The notes: generated by a model from the letters alone, not told the origin. 64,000 bases of DNA from an uncultured Lachnospiraceae bacterium (GCA_910577015.1 CAJTKU010000004.1:124001-188000); one strand, 5' to 3'. Counted from the stretch's first letter, positions 42,097-51,414 are shown. Translations and numbers: made by a program.

Positions 42097-43863
42097 ATGG
42101 AAAAATGGTTTGTTGCGGCAAAAAAAGCAGATTTTGATGCCTGGAGCAAAAAATTTCATATCACCCCTGTTACGGCAAGAATTATCCGTAACAGGGATAT
42201 TTTGTCTGAGGAGGAGGCGGACAAATTTTTAAACGGCTCCTTCCTTGATATGTATCCCCCCGAACTGATGCTGGATATGGAGGACGCGGCCGCCATACTG
42301 GAGGAAGAGATAAGGCGCGGCGGTAAAATGCGGGTAATCGGGGATTATGATGTGGACGGCATTACCTCGGCCCATATTCTGACAAAAGGGCTCAGGGCCC
42401 TGTCGGCAAAGGTGGATACGGTGATTCCCCACCGCATAAAGGATGGATACGGATTAAACGACGGGATGATGGAGGAAGCGTGTGCGGACGGCATAAAGAC
42501 CATCGTTACCTGTGACAACGGCATTGCGGCGGCTTCCCAGATTGCCCTTGCGGCACAAAGAAAGATGACGGTGGTGGTGACGGACCATCATGAGGTGCCT
42601 TACACCGAGGAAAACGGGGAGCGCGTGGAACTGCTTCCGCCCGCGGCGGCGGTTGTGGACCCGAAACGGGCGGATTGTACCTATCCCTACAAAAATATCT
42701 GTGGCGCGGTGGTGGCATACAAGCTGGTGGAGTTGTTGCTGCGCAGGGCAAAAACGGCGCCTTCCTTAAGGCAGGAGCTTCTGGATGAATTTATACAGCT
42801 TGCGGCAGTGGCGACCGTCTGCGACGTCATGCCGCTTATGGACGAAAACAGAATTATTGTAAAAGAAGGCTTGAAGAGACTGCATGATAAGCCGTGCATG
42901 GGCTTAAAAGCGTTAATGGAGGTAAACGGCATTGAGCCGAAAAAGCTCTCCGCCTATCATCTGGGCTTCGTTATCGGTCCCTGTCTCAACGCCACGGGAA
43001 GGCTGGATTCGGCAAAGCGTGCGCTGGAGCTTTTAGGCGCTGCGGATATGCGGCTTGCCGTGACGGTTGCAGGGGAACTGCAGGAGATGAATGACAGCCG
43101 TAAGCTGATGACGCAGCGTGGTGTGGAAGAAGCCGTAAACTATGTGGAGCAAAACCATATGGAGCAGGATAAGGTGCTGGTCATTTTCCTGCCGGACTGC
43201 CACGAGAGCCTGGCAGGGATTATTGCGGGCCGTATCCGGGAAAAATTCGGCAGACCGGTTTTTGTGCTGACAAAGGGAGAGGAGGGCATAAAAGGCTCCG
43301 GGCGTTCCATTGAAGCCTATCACATGTATGACGGCATGACGGCATGCAAATCGCTTTTCACAAAATACGGAGGGCATAAGATGGCTGCCGGCCTGTCCAT
43401 GCAGGAGAAGGACATCCCTAAGCTGAGGGAAGCGCTGAATGCGGGGTGCGGGCTTTCCGGGGAGGATTTTATCCCCAGGGTGCATATCGACGTGCCCATG
43501 CCGTTGGCCTATGCGGGTAAAAAGCTGGCGGAAGAGCTTTCCATTCTGGAGCCTTTCGGGACAGACAACCCAAAGCCCTTGTTTGCCACGAAAAATGTAC
43601 GTTTTATTTCGGGGACAAAGATGGGTGCAAAAGGCAGCTTTGCAAGATACCGTGTGGAGGAAGACGGGCAGGTATTTGAAGTGGTGTACTTTGGCGGGCT
43701 GGACAGGTTCCATGCTTTTTTGGAGGAAAGATACGGCAAGGGCGCGGCAGAAGCGCTGTATGAGAAAAAATGCAGCTATCAGCTTTCCATTACATACCAG
43801 CTTGGAATAAACAGCTATAAGGGCAGGGAAGAGGTACAGATTGTGATGCAGCATTTCTGTTAG
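42097..43863 (+). CDS. recJ: Single-stranded-DNA-specific exonuclease RecJ
   Basis: A 588-residue DHH-family 5'-3' exonuclease used in recombination and mismatch repair. DHH motifs: VIGDYDVDGITSAHIL (I), TCDNGIAA (II), VVTDHHEVP (III), AVATVCDVMPLMDENR (IV); the DHHA1 domain shows SGRSIEAYHMYDGM and YGGHKMAAGLSM. The C-terminal OB domain begins at about 455. Length is normal. ATG 42097 has only a weak GAGAAG site, seven bases after secDF. Confidence 0.94.
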   Translation: MEKWFVAAKKADFDAWSKKFHITPVTARIIRNRDILSEEEADKFLNGSFLDMYPPELMLDMEDAAAILEEEIRRGGKMRVIGDYDVDGITSAHILTKGLRALSAKVDTVIPHRIKDGYGLNDGMMEEACADGIKTIVTCDNGIAAASQIALAAQRKMTVVVTDHHEVPYTEENGERVELLPPAAAVVDPKRADCTYPYKNICGAVVAYKLVELLLRRAKTAPSLRQELLDEFIQLAAVATVCDVMPLMDENRIIVKEGLKRLHDKPCMGLKALMEVNGIEPKKLSAYHLGFVIGPCLNATGRLDSAKRALELLGAADMRLAVTVAGELQEMNDSRKLMTQRGVEEAVNYVEQNHMEQDKVLVIFLPDCHESLAGIIAGRIREKFGRPVFVLTKGEEGIKGSGRSIEAYHMYDGMTACKSLFTKYGGHKMAAGLSMQEKDIPKLREALNAGCGLSGEDFIPRVHIDVPMPLAYAGKKLAEELSILEPFGTDNPKPLFATKNVRFISGTKMGAKGSFARYRVEEDGQVFEVVYFGGLDRFHAFLEERYGKGAAEALYEKKCSYQLSITYQLGINSYKGREEVQIVMQHFC

Positions 43864-43883
43864 CGTAAAAAGAGGTATATATT

Positions 43884-44609
43884 ATGAAAAGACTTTTTTA
43901 TCGGGGCATGCCGGTTGTTTTACTGGGAACGGTTCTGCTTTTTGCCGGCGGATGCAGCAAAAAAGACAACGAAGGAAATTTGGCAACAATACCGGAGCAG
44001 CTTTCCGTATTTGCAAAAAATTGTGACGCATGGCGCCTGTATGAGGGAAGCCTGTATGCCGTTTATGATTTGGACGGGGACGGCAGGCTGGAACTGATAG
44101 TCAGTTTCATTCAGGGCAGCGGGCATTATTCCTCAAATTTCTTTTATCAGGTGGAAGGAAATGAGGTGGTGGAACTGGAACAGCCCACGCAGATAGGAGA
44201 TAGGGCGTTTGACCTGCCGTATTATGAGCCGACGTCCTATCTGGACAAAGATACGGGGATTATCTATTATGCCGCCTGCGACTGGCAGAGGGGCGGTTAT
44301 GGGGACCACGGCTACATGGACGGTTTTTTCTGGATGGAGGACGGCAGGATATATGAGGAAATTGTCCGCTCCAGCTATGACTGGCAAAGGGATGAAGAAG
44401 AGGAGGTCCACACTTATTACAGTGGCGGCGGTTTTGGGGATAACATCATTTCACAGGAGGAATGGGAGCAGCTCTATGCCGATTTTATCGACGGGATGGA
44501 AAAAAAAGAAGTGCAGTTTGCATGGTTTGATTTGAACTTAGAGGAAGCAGGGAAAGAAAACGTTATTCTGGAAAAACTGACTGCAAGCTATGAAGAAGGC
44601 GCGGACTGA
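43884..44609 (+). CDS. Predicted lipoprotein with EF-hand/FG-GAP-like motif
   Basis: A 241-residue lipoprotein. Signal peptide with lipobox FAGGC (Cys about 25). VYDLDGDGRLELIVS (about 55-69) has the DxDxDG calcium-binding loop seen in VCBS or dockerin-like repeats. The rest is acidic, with many aromatic residues and no catalytic motif. Function unknown. AAAGAGGTATATATT precedes ATG 43884. The stop lies two bases from the convergent DUF362 gene, with no terminator seen. Confidence 0.75.
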   Translation: MKRLFYRGMPVVLLGTVLLFAGGCSKKDNEGNLATIPEQLSVFAKNCDAWRLYEGSLYAVYDLDGDGRLELIVSFIQGSGHYSSNFFYQVEGNEVVELEQPTQIGDRAFDLPYYEPTSYLDKDTGIIYYAACDWQRGGYGDHGYMDGFFWMEDGRIYEEIVRSSYDWQRDEEEEVHTYYSGGGFGDNIISQEEWEQLYADFIDGMEKKEVQFAWFDLNLEEAGKENVILEKLTASYEEGAD

Positions 44610-44611
44610 GG

Positions 44612-45727
44612 TCACAGCGCCTTTTTCACGGATATGGCTTTCATGGGGCACATTTCCTGACAGCAAAAACAGGAGATGCAGCCCTTTTTCTGAAAATGCG
44701 CTTTTTTATCCGATATTTTAATAATGTGGGCAGGACAGCTTTCCGCACATTTCCCGCAGCCGACGCAGAGATTTTTGTTCAGTTGGGGGTAGGATTTTAA
44801 AAGCTTTGCCGCTATTTTCGTAAAAGGTTTCTGCAAAAAGCCGGGCAGGAAGCCGGTAAAATCCAGCTTTTTGGTATCGGGAACCAAAAATGGGGTTAAA
44901 TCATCAGGGACGCCGTCTCCCTTTAACGTGATTTCATCGGGCAGGGCAAGACCCGCTTCACAAGCCTGTCTGAGCATTACGATATCTCTGGGCGAAAGTC
45001 CCATAAGCCCTGCCGCAAAATAATCCTGGGTATACATATCCCTTGCTGCAAGCACCATATGTAAAGGATGGGAAGTGCCGCCCGTGGGACCGTTTCCTTC
45101 CATGGCGTCAACGGCGTCTATCACGGTAAGGTCGGGATTTACGGTCTGGGCAATTTCTAAAAGCATCTGGGAAAAATCCTCGATATCCGGCCAGCGGTAA
45201 TGAAGCTGGGGTTTTTCCAGTCCGGGAATTGTGCCGAAGAGATTTTTGATGCCTCCCGAATATCCTGTCATGGCATGGGTTTTCAATTTGCAGATATTGA
45301 TGATGTAATCGGCCTCGCAAACCGGGGTGATAAGGTGGAAAGAGTGGTTTTTAAAGTCAGCCGGACAGTTTACGGTTTGGGCGCTAAAGTCCATGTTGAG
45401 TTTTACGAGGGGTGTAAGCTGTCGCATACCGCAAACATGGTATACGTTTTTCATATATTCCGCATTGTATAAGCCGCCCGAACTTTCCGCCAGGGTAATG
45501 TCATCTATGCCATGCTCCGAAAGCCATACGGCAACTGCCTTGATGACAAGGGGATGCGTGGTGGCGGGAAAAGAAGGACTTTTTGCCATCACCAGATTGG
45601 GCTTGATTACCACCTTCATGCCGGGACGCAAATCCTTTTCTATTTCAAGGTCCGCCATGAATTTGCAGACGGCGTCATAAAGCAGCTCTTCTTTGTATTC
45701 GGGAACGCGGTAAAGGGTTTGTATCAT
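44612..45727 (-). CDS. DUF362 protein with C-terminal 2x[4Fe-4S] ferredoxin domain
   Basis: A 371-residue protein. The N-terminal about 300 residues are DUF362 (KVVIKPNLVMAKSPSFPATTHP; INICKLKTHAMTGYSGGIKNLFG). The C-terminus carries two classical ferredoxin motifs, CVGCGKCAESCP and CISCFCCQEMCP. Such proteins are thought to be cytosolic electron-transfer or redox-regulatory proteins; no substrate is known. ATG 45727 has AAGGAG upstream on the - strand. Confidence 0.92.
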   Translation of the reverse strand: MIQTLYRVPEYKEELLYDAVCKFMADLEIEKDLRPGMKVVIKPNLVMAKSPSFPATTHPLVIKAVAVWLSEHGIDDITLAESSGGLYNAEYMKNVYHVCGMRQLTPLVKLNMDFSAQTVNCPADFKNHSFHLITPVCEADYIINICKLKTHAMTGYSGGIKNLFGTIPGLEKPQLHYRWPDIEDFSQMLLEIAQTVNPDLTVIDAVDAMEGNGPTGGTSHPLHMVLAARDMYTQDYFAAGLMGLSPRDIVMLRQACEAGLALPDEITLKGDGVPDDLTPFLVPDTKKLDFTGFLPGFLQKPFTKIAAKLLKSYPQLNKNLCVGCGKCAESCPAHIIKISDKKAHFQKKGCISCFCCQEMCPMKAISVKKAL

Positions 45728-45853
45728 AAATTTCTCCTTAAATGTATTTGTCTTATTATAACTTTCGGAAAACCGGGGCGCAATACAGTATTTTTTTATT
45801 TTGTTTTCATTTTTTCCTCATAATTTGGACACAGAATGAACACAATTTGCGGG

Positions 45854-45940
45854 TATATTGAATTACAGATAGTTGATGAACTCACTATCTCCCCCCCTCA
45901 TAAGAAAATGCGGAAAACCCGGAGCAGTCCGGGTTTTTCT
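45854..45940 (+). ncRNA. Candidate small RNA with C-rich loop and strong terminator
   Basis: A -10-like TATATT (45854-45859) precedes a hairpin AGATAGT/ACTATCT (45867-45873 with 45884-45890). A single-stranded C-run TCCCCCCCTC follows at 45890-45899, then a perfect terminator AAAACCCGGA/TCCGGGTTTT (45914-45923, 45928-45937). No ORF fits. The C-run could pair with G-rich ribosome binding sites, as in RsaE/RoxS-type sRNAs. No convincing -35 is seen. Confidence 0.5.
45914..45938 (+). terminator. Orphan intrinsic terminator
   Basis: A perfect 10-bp stem AAAACCCGGA-gcag-TCCGGGTTTT with a U-run. No + strand gene lies upstream (44612-45727 is on the other strand), so it ends either a non-coding transcript or read-through RNA. 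Confidence 0.8.
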
Positions 45941-45954
45941 GCGTGAAAGGGTAT

Positions 45955-46105
45955 GGCGAGTCACGCCTGTTGGAAAACAGGTTCCGGCGTCGCCGCGCTT
46001 TCGCTCTAAAAAAGCGCAGCGGTGCTAAGCTCGATAAAATCTCGCTAAGCGCCGGCGCTTTTCTAAGGGCTCCTTCCGGAACCTGTTTTCCGACAGGCTG
46101 TCGCC
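45955..46105 (+). repeat. Large structured palindromic element B
   Basis: Outer 5-bp pair GGCGA/TCGCC (45955, 46101); arm 45966-45987 pairs with 46076-46097 (22 bp, one G-U); inner stem AAAAGCGC..CGG with CCGGCGCTTTT. Unpaired cores are CGTCGCC plus GCGCTTTCGCTCTA (45988-46008), 46024-46053 and TAAGGGCTCCTT (46064-46075). The cores are nearly identical to element C at 46794-47018 in opposite orientation, while the arms differ. It lies in the 503-base gap with the candidate sRNA. Confidence 0.85.
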
Positions 46106-46230
46106 GCCGGAACTATTAAAAAACCCCCTTTTCGGTAAAGTGTTCCCTATGTATGAATATTGAAATATAAAGAGTATTTCTGCATAAGTCGCAGTTCCGT
46201 TAACAATCAAACAATTCTATAAACTGAAAG

Positions 46231-46665
46231 TTATATATTTTGTTCCATCTCGTCTGTTGGTTCGTAATCAATTTTCCAATCCAGATAAGAGCCTAATGTA
46301 CCACATTCTATGCAGCGGTTCCCAATGTAGACCCACTTCACACTTCCGTTTTCTCGACGGACAAACCCAACTCTGACATTATATGACCTACCGGTCTTGC
46401 ATACAGGACACTTCCTGAGTCTCGGTTTCGCATCCGCCCAAATATCTCCGCAGTCAAGTAGTATCTTTTTCGTTCCGCAAATTGCACATTTCACTTGAAT
46501 TGCGCCCTCGTTTTGGTCGACCCGGAGCTCAAATGAATCGCCTCCACAGGAGTGGCAAATCACAGGTTTCACATCCAAAGCATCATCTCTTGCATATAAA
46601 CGCAACCATTCGGATATGTCCTCGGTAGAATCGCCTGTCCAATATTTTTTTGACTTGTCAATCAT
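46231..46665 (-). CDS. Cys-rich zinc-ribbon protein flanked by inverted structured repeats
   Basis: A 144-residue protein with two probable zinc-ribbon pairs: CHSCGG (about 37-42) with CAICG (about 60-64), and CPVC (about 81-84) with CIEC (about 111-114). No signal peptide, membrane segment or enzymatic motif. ATG 46665 is chosen because GGAGG lies seven bases upstream; a longer reading from 46722 has no site. It stands alone between elements B and C in opposite orientations. By eye the gene is AT-richer than the murE region. I do not recognise the family. Confidence 0.72.
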   Translation of the reverse strand: MIDKSKKYWTGDSTEDISEWLRLYARDDALDVKPVICHSCGGDSFELRVDQNEGAIQVKCAICGTKKILLDCGDIWADAKPRLRKCPVCKTGRSYNVRVGFVRRENGSVKWVYIGNRCIECGTLGSYLDWKIDYEPTDEMEQNI

Positions 46666-46793
46666 AAAATATCCTCCATGAATTTCTATTAATATATTGA
46701 TTATAAAATCTTTATCTGCCATTTACAATGTATATTTACAAGTTATTTCCCGTTATTTTGCGGCAGAAGCCATGATTTCCGTATATTCCCGTG

Positions 46794-47018
46794 TTGCGGA
46801 AACCAGCCCGCCGACAGCCATATTCCGAAAGGAGCCCTTATAGAAACGTTGGCGCTTAGCGAGGTTTTATTGAGCTTAGCGCGAAAAGTACTTCTAATAG
46901 CTCATGCCAAAGGGCATTTCGCTAAGAAGTACTAGGTTTCACGCTGCCATTACGTTTCTATAGAGCGAAAGCGCGGCGACGTTGGAATATGGCTGCCGGC
47001 GGGCGTGACTTGTCGCAA
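46794..47018 (-). repeat. Large structured palindromic element C with extra nested hairpin
   Basis: Outer TTGCG/CGCAA (46794-46798, 47014-47018); arm 46807-46827 pairs with 46983-47003 (19 of 21 Watson-Crick); inner stem TATAGAAACG/CGTTTCTATA. Read on the - strand the cores match element B: a 21-base block at 46961-46981 is identical to B 45988-46008, 46851-46880 matches B 46024-46053 at 28 of 30, and TAAGGGCTCCTT is identical. It carries an additional nested hairpin (AGTACTTCT/AGAAGTACT with ATGCC/GGCAT) of about 65 bases. The rest of 46666-47148 shows only the murE leader. Confidence 0.85.
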
Positions 47019-47148
47019 ACCTATATGTAATATTCTGCCGCAAACCCTCATATTTTCATTTTTATGTGGTAATACCTCCCAAAATGGAGTAAAATAAAAA
47101 TAATTTATGTTTGCGCCCCGCGCGCTGCGGGACTGAAAAGAGGTTTAC

Positions 47149-48618
47149 ATGAGATTATCGGAATTGCTGGCGGGATTGGCATTTACGTGTGAAAGAGGAA
47201 GTCTTGATACGCAGGTGGAGGAAGTGGTATACGATACGAGAAAGGTCACGAAAGGCTGCCTTTTTATCTGTATCGAGGGCATGAATTTTGACAGTCATGA
47301 CCATGCGAAAGAGATTGCCCGAAAGGGCGCGGCCGTACTGGTGGCGGAAAAAGCGGTGGAGGTGCCGGTGGAGTCGGATGTTACCGTCATCAGGGTGGAA
47401 AATACCCGTTACGCCATGGCCTTTATAGCGGCGGCATGGTTCGGACATCCGGCGGAAAGAATGAAAATCATCGGCATTACCGGCACAAAGGGAAAAACCA
47501 CCACTACTTATCTAGTTAAGTCCATTCTGGAAAATGCAGGGCATAAAGTGGGGCTTATCGGCACCATTGAAACCATCATAGGAGATACCCATATCCATGC
47601 GGGCAATACAACGCCAGAGTCCTATCTGGTACAGGAATATTTCCGGCGGATGGCGGATGAGGGCTGTGACGCGGTGGTGATGGAGGTGTCCTCCCAGGGG
47701 CTTAAGCTGCACCGGACGCAGGGATTTGTGTTTGATTTCGGTATATTCACCAATCTGGAGCCGGACCATATTGGCGCAGGGGAACATGCGGACTTTGAAG
47801 AATACAGGGACTGCAAGGGACTTCTGTTCAGGCAGTGCAGGATAGGTATTGTAAACGGGGATGACGTCCATTGCGATGCCGTGACAAAAGGACATACCTG
47901 TACCCTTGAAAAGTTCGGGCTGAAAGAAGGCAATGATTTGCGCGCCGTCAACCTGGAACTTGTAAAAAAACCGGGAGAACTGGGCGTTTCCTTCTGTACG
48001 GAGGGACTTTTGTCCATGGAGGCGGAGGTCACCACGCCCGGCAGGTTCAGCGTATACAATGCCCTGACGGCAATGGCCATCTGCAGGCATTTCGGGGTGT
48101 CGCAGGAAAATATCAAAAAGGCGCTTTTGGCGGCAAAAGTCAAGGGCAGGATAGAAATGGTAAAGGTTTCCGACAGTTTTACTCTTCTGATTGATTACGC
48201 CCACAATGCCATGAGTCTGGAAAGCCTGTTGAAATCGCTTCGGGAATATGAGCCGAACAGGCTGGTATGTCTGTTTGGGTGCGGAGGCAACCGCTCCAAA
48301 TTGCGCCGTTATGAGATGGGAGAGGTCAGCGGCAGGCTGGCGGACCTTACGATAATTACCTCAGACAATCCCCGTTTTGAGGAACCGCAGGACATTATAG
48401 AGGATATCAAAACAGGCATCGGAAAAACCGAAGGGAAATATGTGGAAATCTGTGACAGGAAAGAAGCCATCCGTTATGCCATCCATCATGGGGAGCCGGG
48501 GGATATCATTGTCCTTGCCGGAAAAGGGCATGAGGATTATCAGGAAATCAAGGGAAAGAAGTACCCGATGGATGAGAGAGTCCTGATTGCGGATATTCTG
48601 TCGGAAAAATCTGTTTAG
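47149..48618 (+). CDS. murE: UDP-MurNAc-L-Ala-D-Glu:meso-DAP ligase
   Basis: A 489-residue Mur ligase adding the third amino acid to the peptidoglycan stem peptide. ATP loop ITGTKGKTTTTY (about 109-120), TPESYLVQEY and MEVSSQGLKLHR, then the C-terminal DNPR motif (406-409), which marks meso-diaminopimelate rather than lysine specificity. The active-site Lys region and length are normal. It stands outside the main dcw cluster, which begins at 62.4 kb. AAAGAGG precedes ATG 47149. Confidence 0.95.
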   Translation: MRLSELLAGLAFTCERGSLDTQVEEVVYDTRKVTKGCLFICIEGMNFDSHDHAKEIARKGAAVLVAEKAVEVPVESDVTVIRVENTRYAMAFIAAAWFGHPAERMKIIGITGTKGKTTTTYLVKSILENAGHKVGLIGTIETIIGDTHIHAGNTTPESYLVQEYFRRMADEGCDAVVMEVSSQGLKLHRTQGFVFDFGIFTNLEPDHIGAGEHADFEEYRDCKGLLFRQCRIGIVNGDDVHCDAVTKGHTCTLEKFGLKEGNDLRAVNLELVKKPGELGVSFCTEGLLSMEAEVTTPGRFSVYNALTAMAICRHFGVSQENIKKALLAAKVKGRIEMVKVSDSFTLLIDYAHNAMSLESLLKSLREYEPNRLVCLFGCGGNRSKLRRYEMGEVSGRLADLTIITSDNPRFEEPQDIIEDIKTGIGKTEGKYVEICDRKEAIRYAIHHGEPGDIIVLAGKGHEDYQEIKGKKYPMDERVLIADILSEKSV

Positions 48619-48656
48619 GCAGACGATAAAAATACGAAAGGGAAGGAGGCTGCCTG

Positions 48657-50906
48657 TTGGAAAAATTGTACGCGGATGTGATAGTGGATATTTCCCATGA
48701 AAAGGTGGACCGTCCTTTCCAATACAGGATACCGGAAAACATGCGGGGCGTGATTGCGGAGGGCATGTGCGTGACGGTGCCGTTCGGGGCGGGAAACAAA
48801 CGGCTGAAAGGGTATGTGAGCGCCATAAAGGATACGCCGGAATTTGACCCCGGAAAAATCAAGGAGATAGAAGGAATAGCCGCAGGCGGTGTGTCCGTTG
48901 AAGACAAACAGCTTCTTCTGGCAGCTTACCTGAAACGCAATTACGGTTCTACCATGATTCAGGCGTTAAAGACGGTTCTGCCTGCAAAGCAGACCGTGAA
49001 AGCATTGGAAAAAAGAACAATCCGGCTGTGCATGGATGCGGAAGCGGCTGCGGCGGCGCTTACTCTGTGTGAAAGAAAGCACATGACGGCGAAAGCGCGG
49101 TTATTAAAAGAATTGATTCAAGTGTCCTGCCTGCCTTACCGGCTTGTAACCGGAAAGCTGAATATCAGCCCCATGACGATAAAAGCAATGGAAAAACAGG
49201 GCATGATAGCGATAGATAAGGAGGAGGGTTTCCGCAATCCGGTCAGGATAAAAGCCGGGGATGAAGCTTTGAAAGAACTGAGTGTTTCCCAACAAAAGAT
49301 AGTGGATAAAGTCCTTACGGATTTTGACGGGGGAAAAAATGGCACCTACCTGATTCACGGCATCACCGGAAGCGGGAAGACGGAAGTGTACATGAGCCTG
49401 ATTGAAGGCGTCTTAAAACGCGGCAGGCAGGCCATTGTGCTGATACCCGAGATTGCCCTGACATACCAGACTCTGCTGCGGTTTTATACGAGATTCGGGG
49501 ACAGGGTATCCGTCCTCAATTCCACATTGTCGGCAGGGGAAAAATACGACCAGTGCGAGCGGGCTAAAAAGGGAGAAATCGATGTGATTATCGGACCCCG
49601 CTCGGCCCTGTTTACCCCGTTTCCCCGTATCGGACTGATTATCATGGACGAAGAACATGAAACGAGTTATAAAAGTGAAAGCTCCCCCAAATACCATGCC
49701 CGTGAAACGGCGGAAGAAATTGCCCGTATGCACGGGGCAAGCGTCGTGCTGGGTTCCGCCACGCCGTCCATGGAGGCCTATTACCGGGCAAAAAAAGGGG
49801 AGTATACTTTGTTTACATTGAAAGAACGTCTGACCGGCGGCTGCCTTCCCGAGGTTTATACCGTAGATATGCGGGAAGAATTAAAAGCAGGGAACCGTTC
49901 CATTTTCAGTATGAAACTACAGGAACTGATGGCGGACCGGCTGCAAAAAGGACAGCAGATAATGCTTTTTATAAACAGACGGGGCTATGCGGGCTTTGTA
50001 TCGTGCCGGTCGTGCGGGCATGTGATGAAATGCCCGCATTGCGACGTATCGCTGTCCGAACACAGGGGCGGAAAGCTGTGCTGCCATTACTGCGGATATG
50101 AGGAGCCTGCCGTAAAGGTATGTCCCAAGTGCGCATCCAGATATATTTCGGGTTTTAAGGCAGGGACGCAGCAGATAGAAGAAAAATTAAAAGAATTATT
50201 CCCGGATGCAGGGATACTCCGCATGGACGCGGACACGACCAGGACGAAAGACAGCTATGAAAAAATTTTGTCCGCTTTTGCAAACGGGGAGGCGCATATA
50301 CTGATTGGCACCCAGATGATTGTAAAAGGCCATGATTTTCCCAATGTTACCCTGGTGGGCATACTGGCGGCGGATTTGTCCTTGTCCGTCAGCGATTACC
50401 GGGCAGGGGAGCGCACGTTTGCCCTGCTGACACAGGCGGCGGGCCGGGCAGGAAGGGGAAAGTTTCCCGGCGAGGTGGTAATCCAGACTTACCAGCCTGA
50501 GCATTACAGCATCGTTCATGCAGCAGCGCAGGACTATGAAGGTTTTTATGAGGAAGAAATTCTTTACAGGGAGCTTTTGCGGTATCCGCCGGCCTGCCAC
50601 ATGATGGCTGTCCAGATATTTGCAAGGGATGAAAAAAGGGGAAAAATGCTGGCGGATGATTTGGCGGCGTTTGCAAGGGCTTTCCGGGATGAGGAGGAGA
50701 AAGCCGTAAGCAGGCTGGCCGTTATAGGTCCTGCTCCGGCAGGGATAGGAAAAGTAAAGGATATTTTCAGGTTTGTATTCTATGTAAAATATGAAAAATA
50801 TGATAAACTGGTAGAGATTAAGGATGGACTGGAGGAAAAAGTACAGTCCCTGCAATTAAAAAATGAAATGATGCAGATTGACTTTAATCCGGTAAATGCA
50901 TTTTAG
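48657..50906 (+). CDS. priA: Primosomal protein N' (replication restart helicase)
   Basis: A 749-residue 3'-5' helicase that reloads the replicative helicase at stalled forks. N-terminal 3'-DNA-binding domain (PFQYRIPENM), helicase with Walker A HGITGSGKTEVYM (about 232-244), DEEH box MDEEHET, and the zinc-binding pair CRSCGHVMKCPHC...CHYCG...CPKC (about 450-495). C-terminal motifs GTQMIVKGHDFPNVTLVGIL and QAAGRAGRG follow. Start TTG 48657 with GGAAGGAGG upstream. All parts look intact. Confidence 0.95.
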   Translation: MEKLYADVIVDISHEKVDRPFQYRIPENMRGVIAEGMCVTVPFGAGNKRLKGYVSAIKDTPEFDPGKIKEIEGIAAGGVSVEDKQLLLAAYLKRNYGSTMIQALKTVLPAKQTVKALEKRTIRLCMDAEAAAAALTLCERKHMTAKARLLKELIQVSCLPYRLVTGKLNISPMTIKAMEKQGMIAIDKEEGFRNPVRIKAGDEALKELSVSQQKIVDKVLTDFDGGKNGTYLIHGITGSGKTEVYMSLIEGVLKRGRQAIVLIPEIALTYQTLLRFYTRFGDRVSVLNSTLSAGEKYDQCERAKKGEIDVIIGPRSALFTPFPRIGLIIMDEEHETSYKSESSPKYHARETAEEIARMHGASVVLGSATPSMEAYYRAKKGEYTLFTLKERLTGGCLPEVYTVDMREELKAGNRSIFSMKLQELMADRLQKGQQIMLFINRRGYAGFVSCRSCGHVMKCPHCDVSLSEHRGGKLCCHYCGYEEPAVKVCPKCASRYISGFKAGTQQIEEKLKELFPDAGILRMDADTTRTKDSYEKILSAFANGEAHILIGTQMIVKGHDFPNVTLVGILAADLSLSVSDYRAGERTFALLTQAAGRAGRGKFPGEVVIQTYQPEHYSIVHAAAQDYEGFYEEEILYRELLRYPPACHMMAVQIFARDEKRGKMLADDLAAFARAFRDEEEKAVSRLAVIGPAPAGIGKVKDIFRFVFYVKYEKYDKLVEIKDGLEEKVQSLQLKNEMMQIDFNPVNAF

Positions 50907-50917
50907 AGGAGGAAACC

Positions 50918-51403
50918 ATGGCGCTTAGGAATATCAGGATAATCGGAGATGAATGTTTAACCAAAACCTGCAGGGAAGTAAAAGAAATGACGCCCCGGCT
51001 GAAAGAACTGGTAGAGGATATGTTGGACACCATGTACGAGGCTGACGGGGTAGGACTGGCGGCGCCGCAGGTGGGAATATTAAAAAGAATTGTGGTTATC
51101 GACACCACAGGGGAAGACCCCTATGTACTGATTAATCCCCGGATAGTAGAGACAAGCGGCGAGCAGACAGGGCAGGAGGGGTGTTTGAGTGTACCCGGGA
51201 AATGCGGGATTGTGACAAGGCCAAACTATGTAAAAGCCATTGCATACGATATCGATATGAAACCGTACACGCTGGAAGGAACGGAACTGCTTGCCAGGGC
51301 CATCTGCCATGAGCTGGAGCATCTGGATGGAAAGCTGTATGTGGAAAAAGCAGAAGGCGGCCTTATGGACGCGGGCGCGGTACAGGAACAGGAAGAAGAG
51401 TAA
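50918..51403 (+). CDS. def: Peptide deformylase
   Basis: A 161-residue metallo-enzyme removing the formyl group from nascent proteins. The three PDF motifs are complete: GVGLAAPQVG, EGCLSVPG and HELEHLDGKL (HExxH). ATG 50918 follows AGAGGAGG, 12 bases after priA. Adjacent fmt provides the opposite step (formylation of Met-tRNA), the classic pair. Confidence 0.97.
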   Translation: MALRNIRIIGDECLTKTCREVKEMTPRLKELVEDMLDTMYEADGVGLAAPQVGILKRIVVIDTTGEDPYVLINPRIVETSGEQTGQEGCLSVPGKCGIVTRPNYVKAIAYDIDMKPYTLEGTELLARAICHELEHLDGKLYVEKAEGGLMDAGAVQEQEEE

Positions 51404-51414
51404 GGAGAACAGAA

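Noticed and set aside
43033..43854. 273-residue - strand open frame inside recJ
   Set aside because: Shadow of the recJ coding strand; no recognisable domain and no ribosome site.
46666..46722. Longer start of the zinc-ribbon protein (19 extra residues)
   Set aside because: No ribosome site before the upstream ATG, while GGAGG precedes the ATG at 46665 by seven bases.
45955..47018. Elements B/C as inverted repeats of a standard insertion sequence
   Set aside because: The enclosed gene has no transposase motif, and the arms of B and C are different sequences rather than identical terminal repeats, so a classical IS does not fit.
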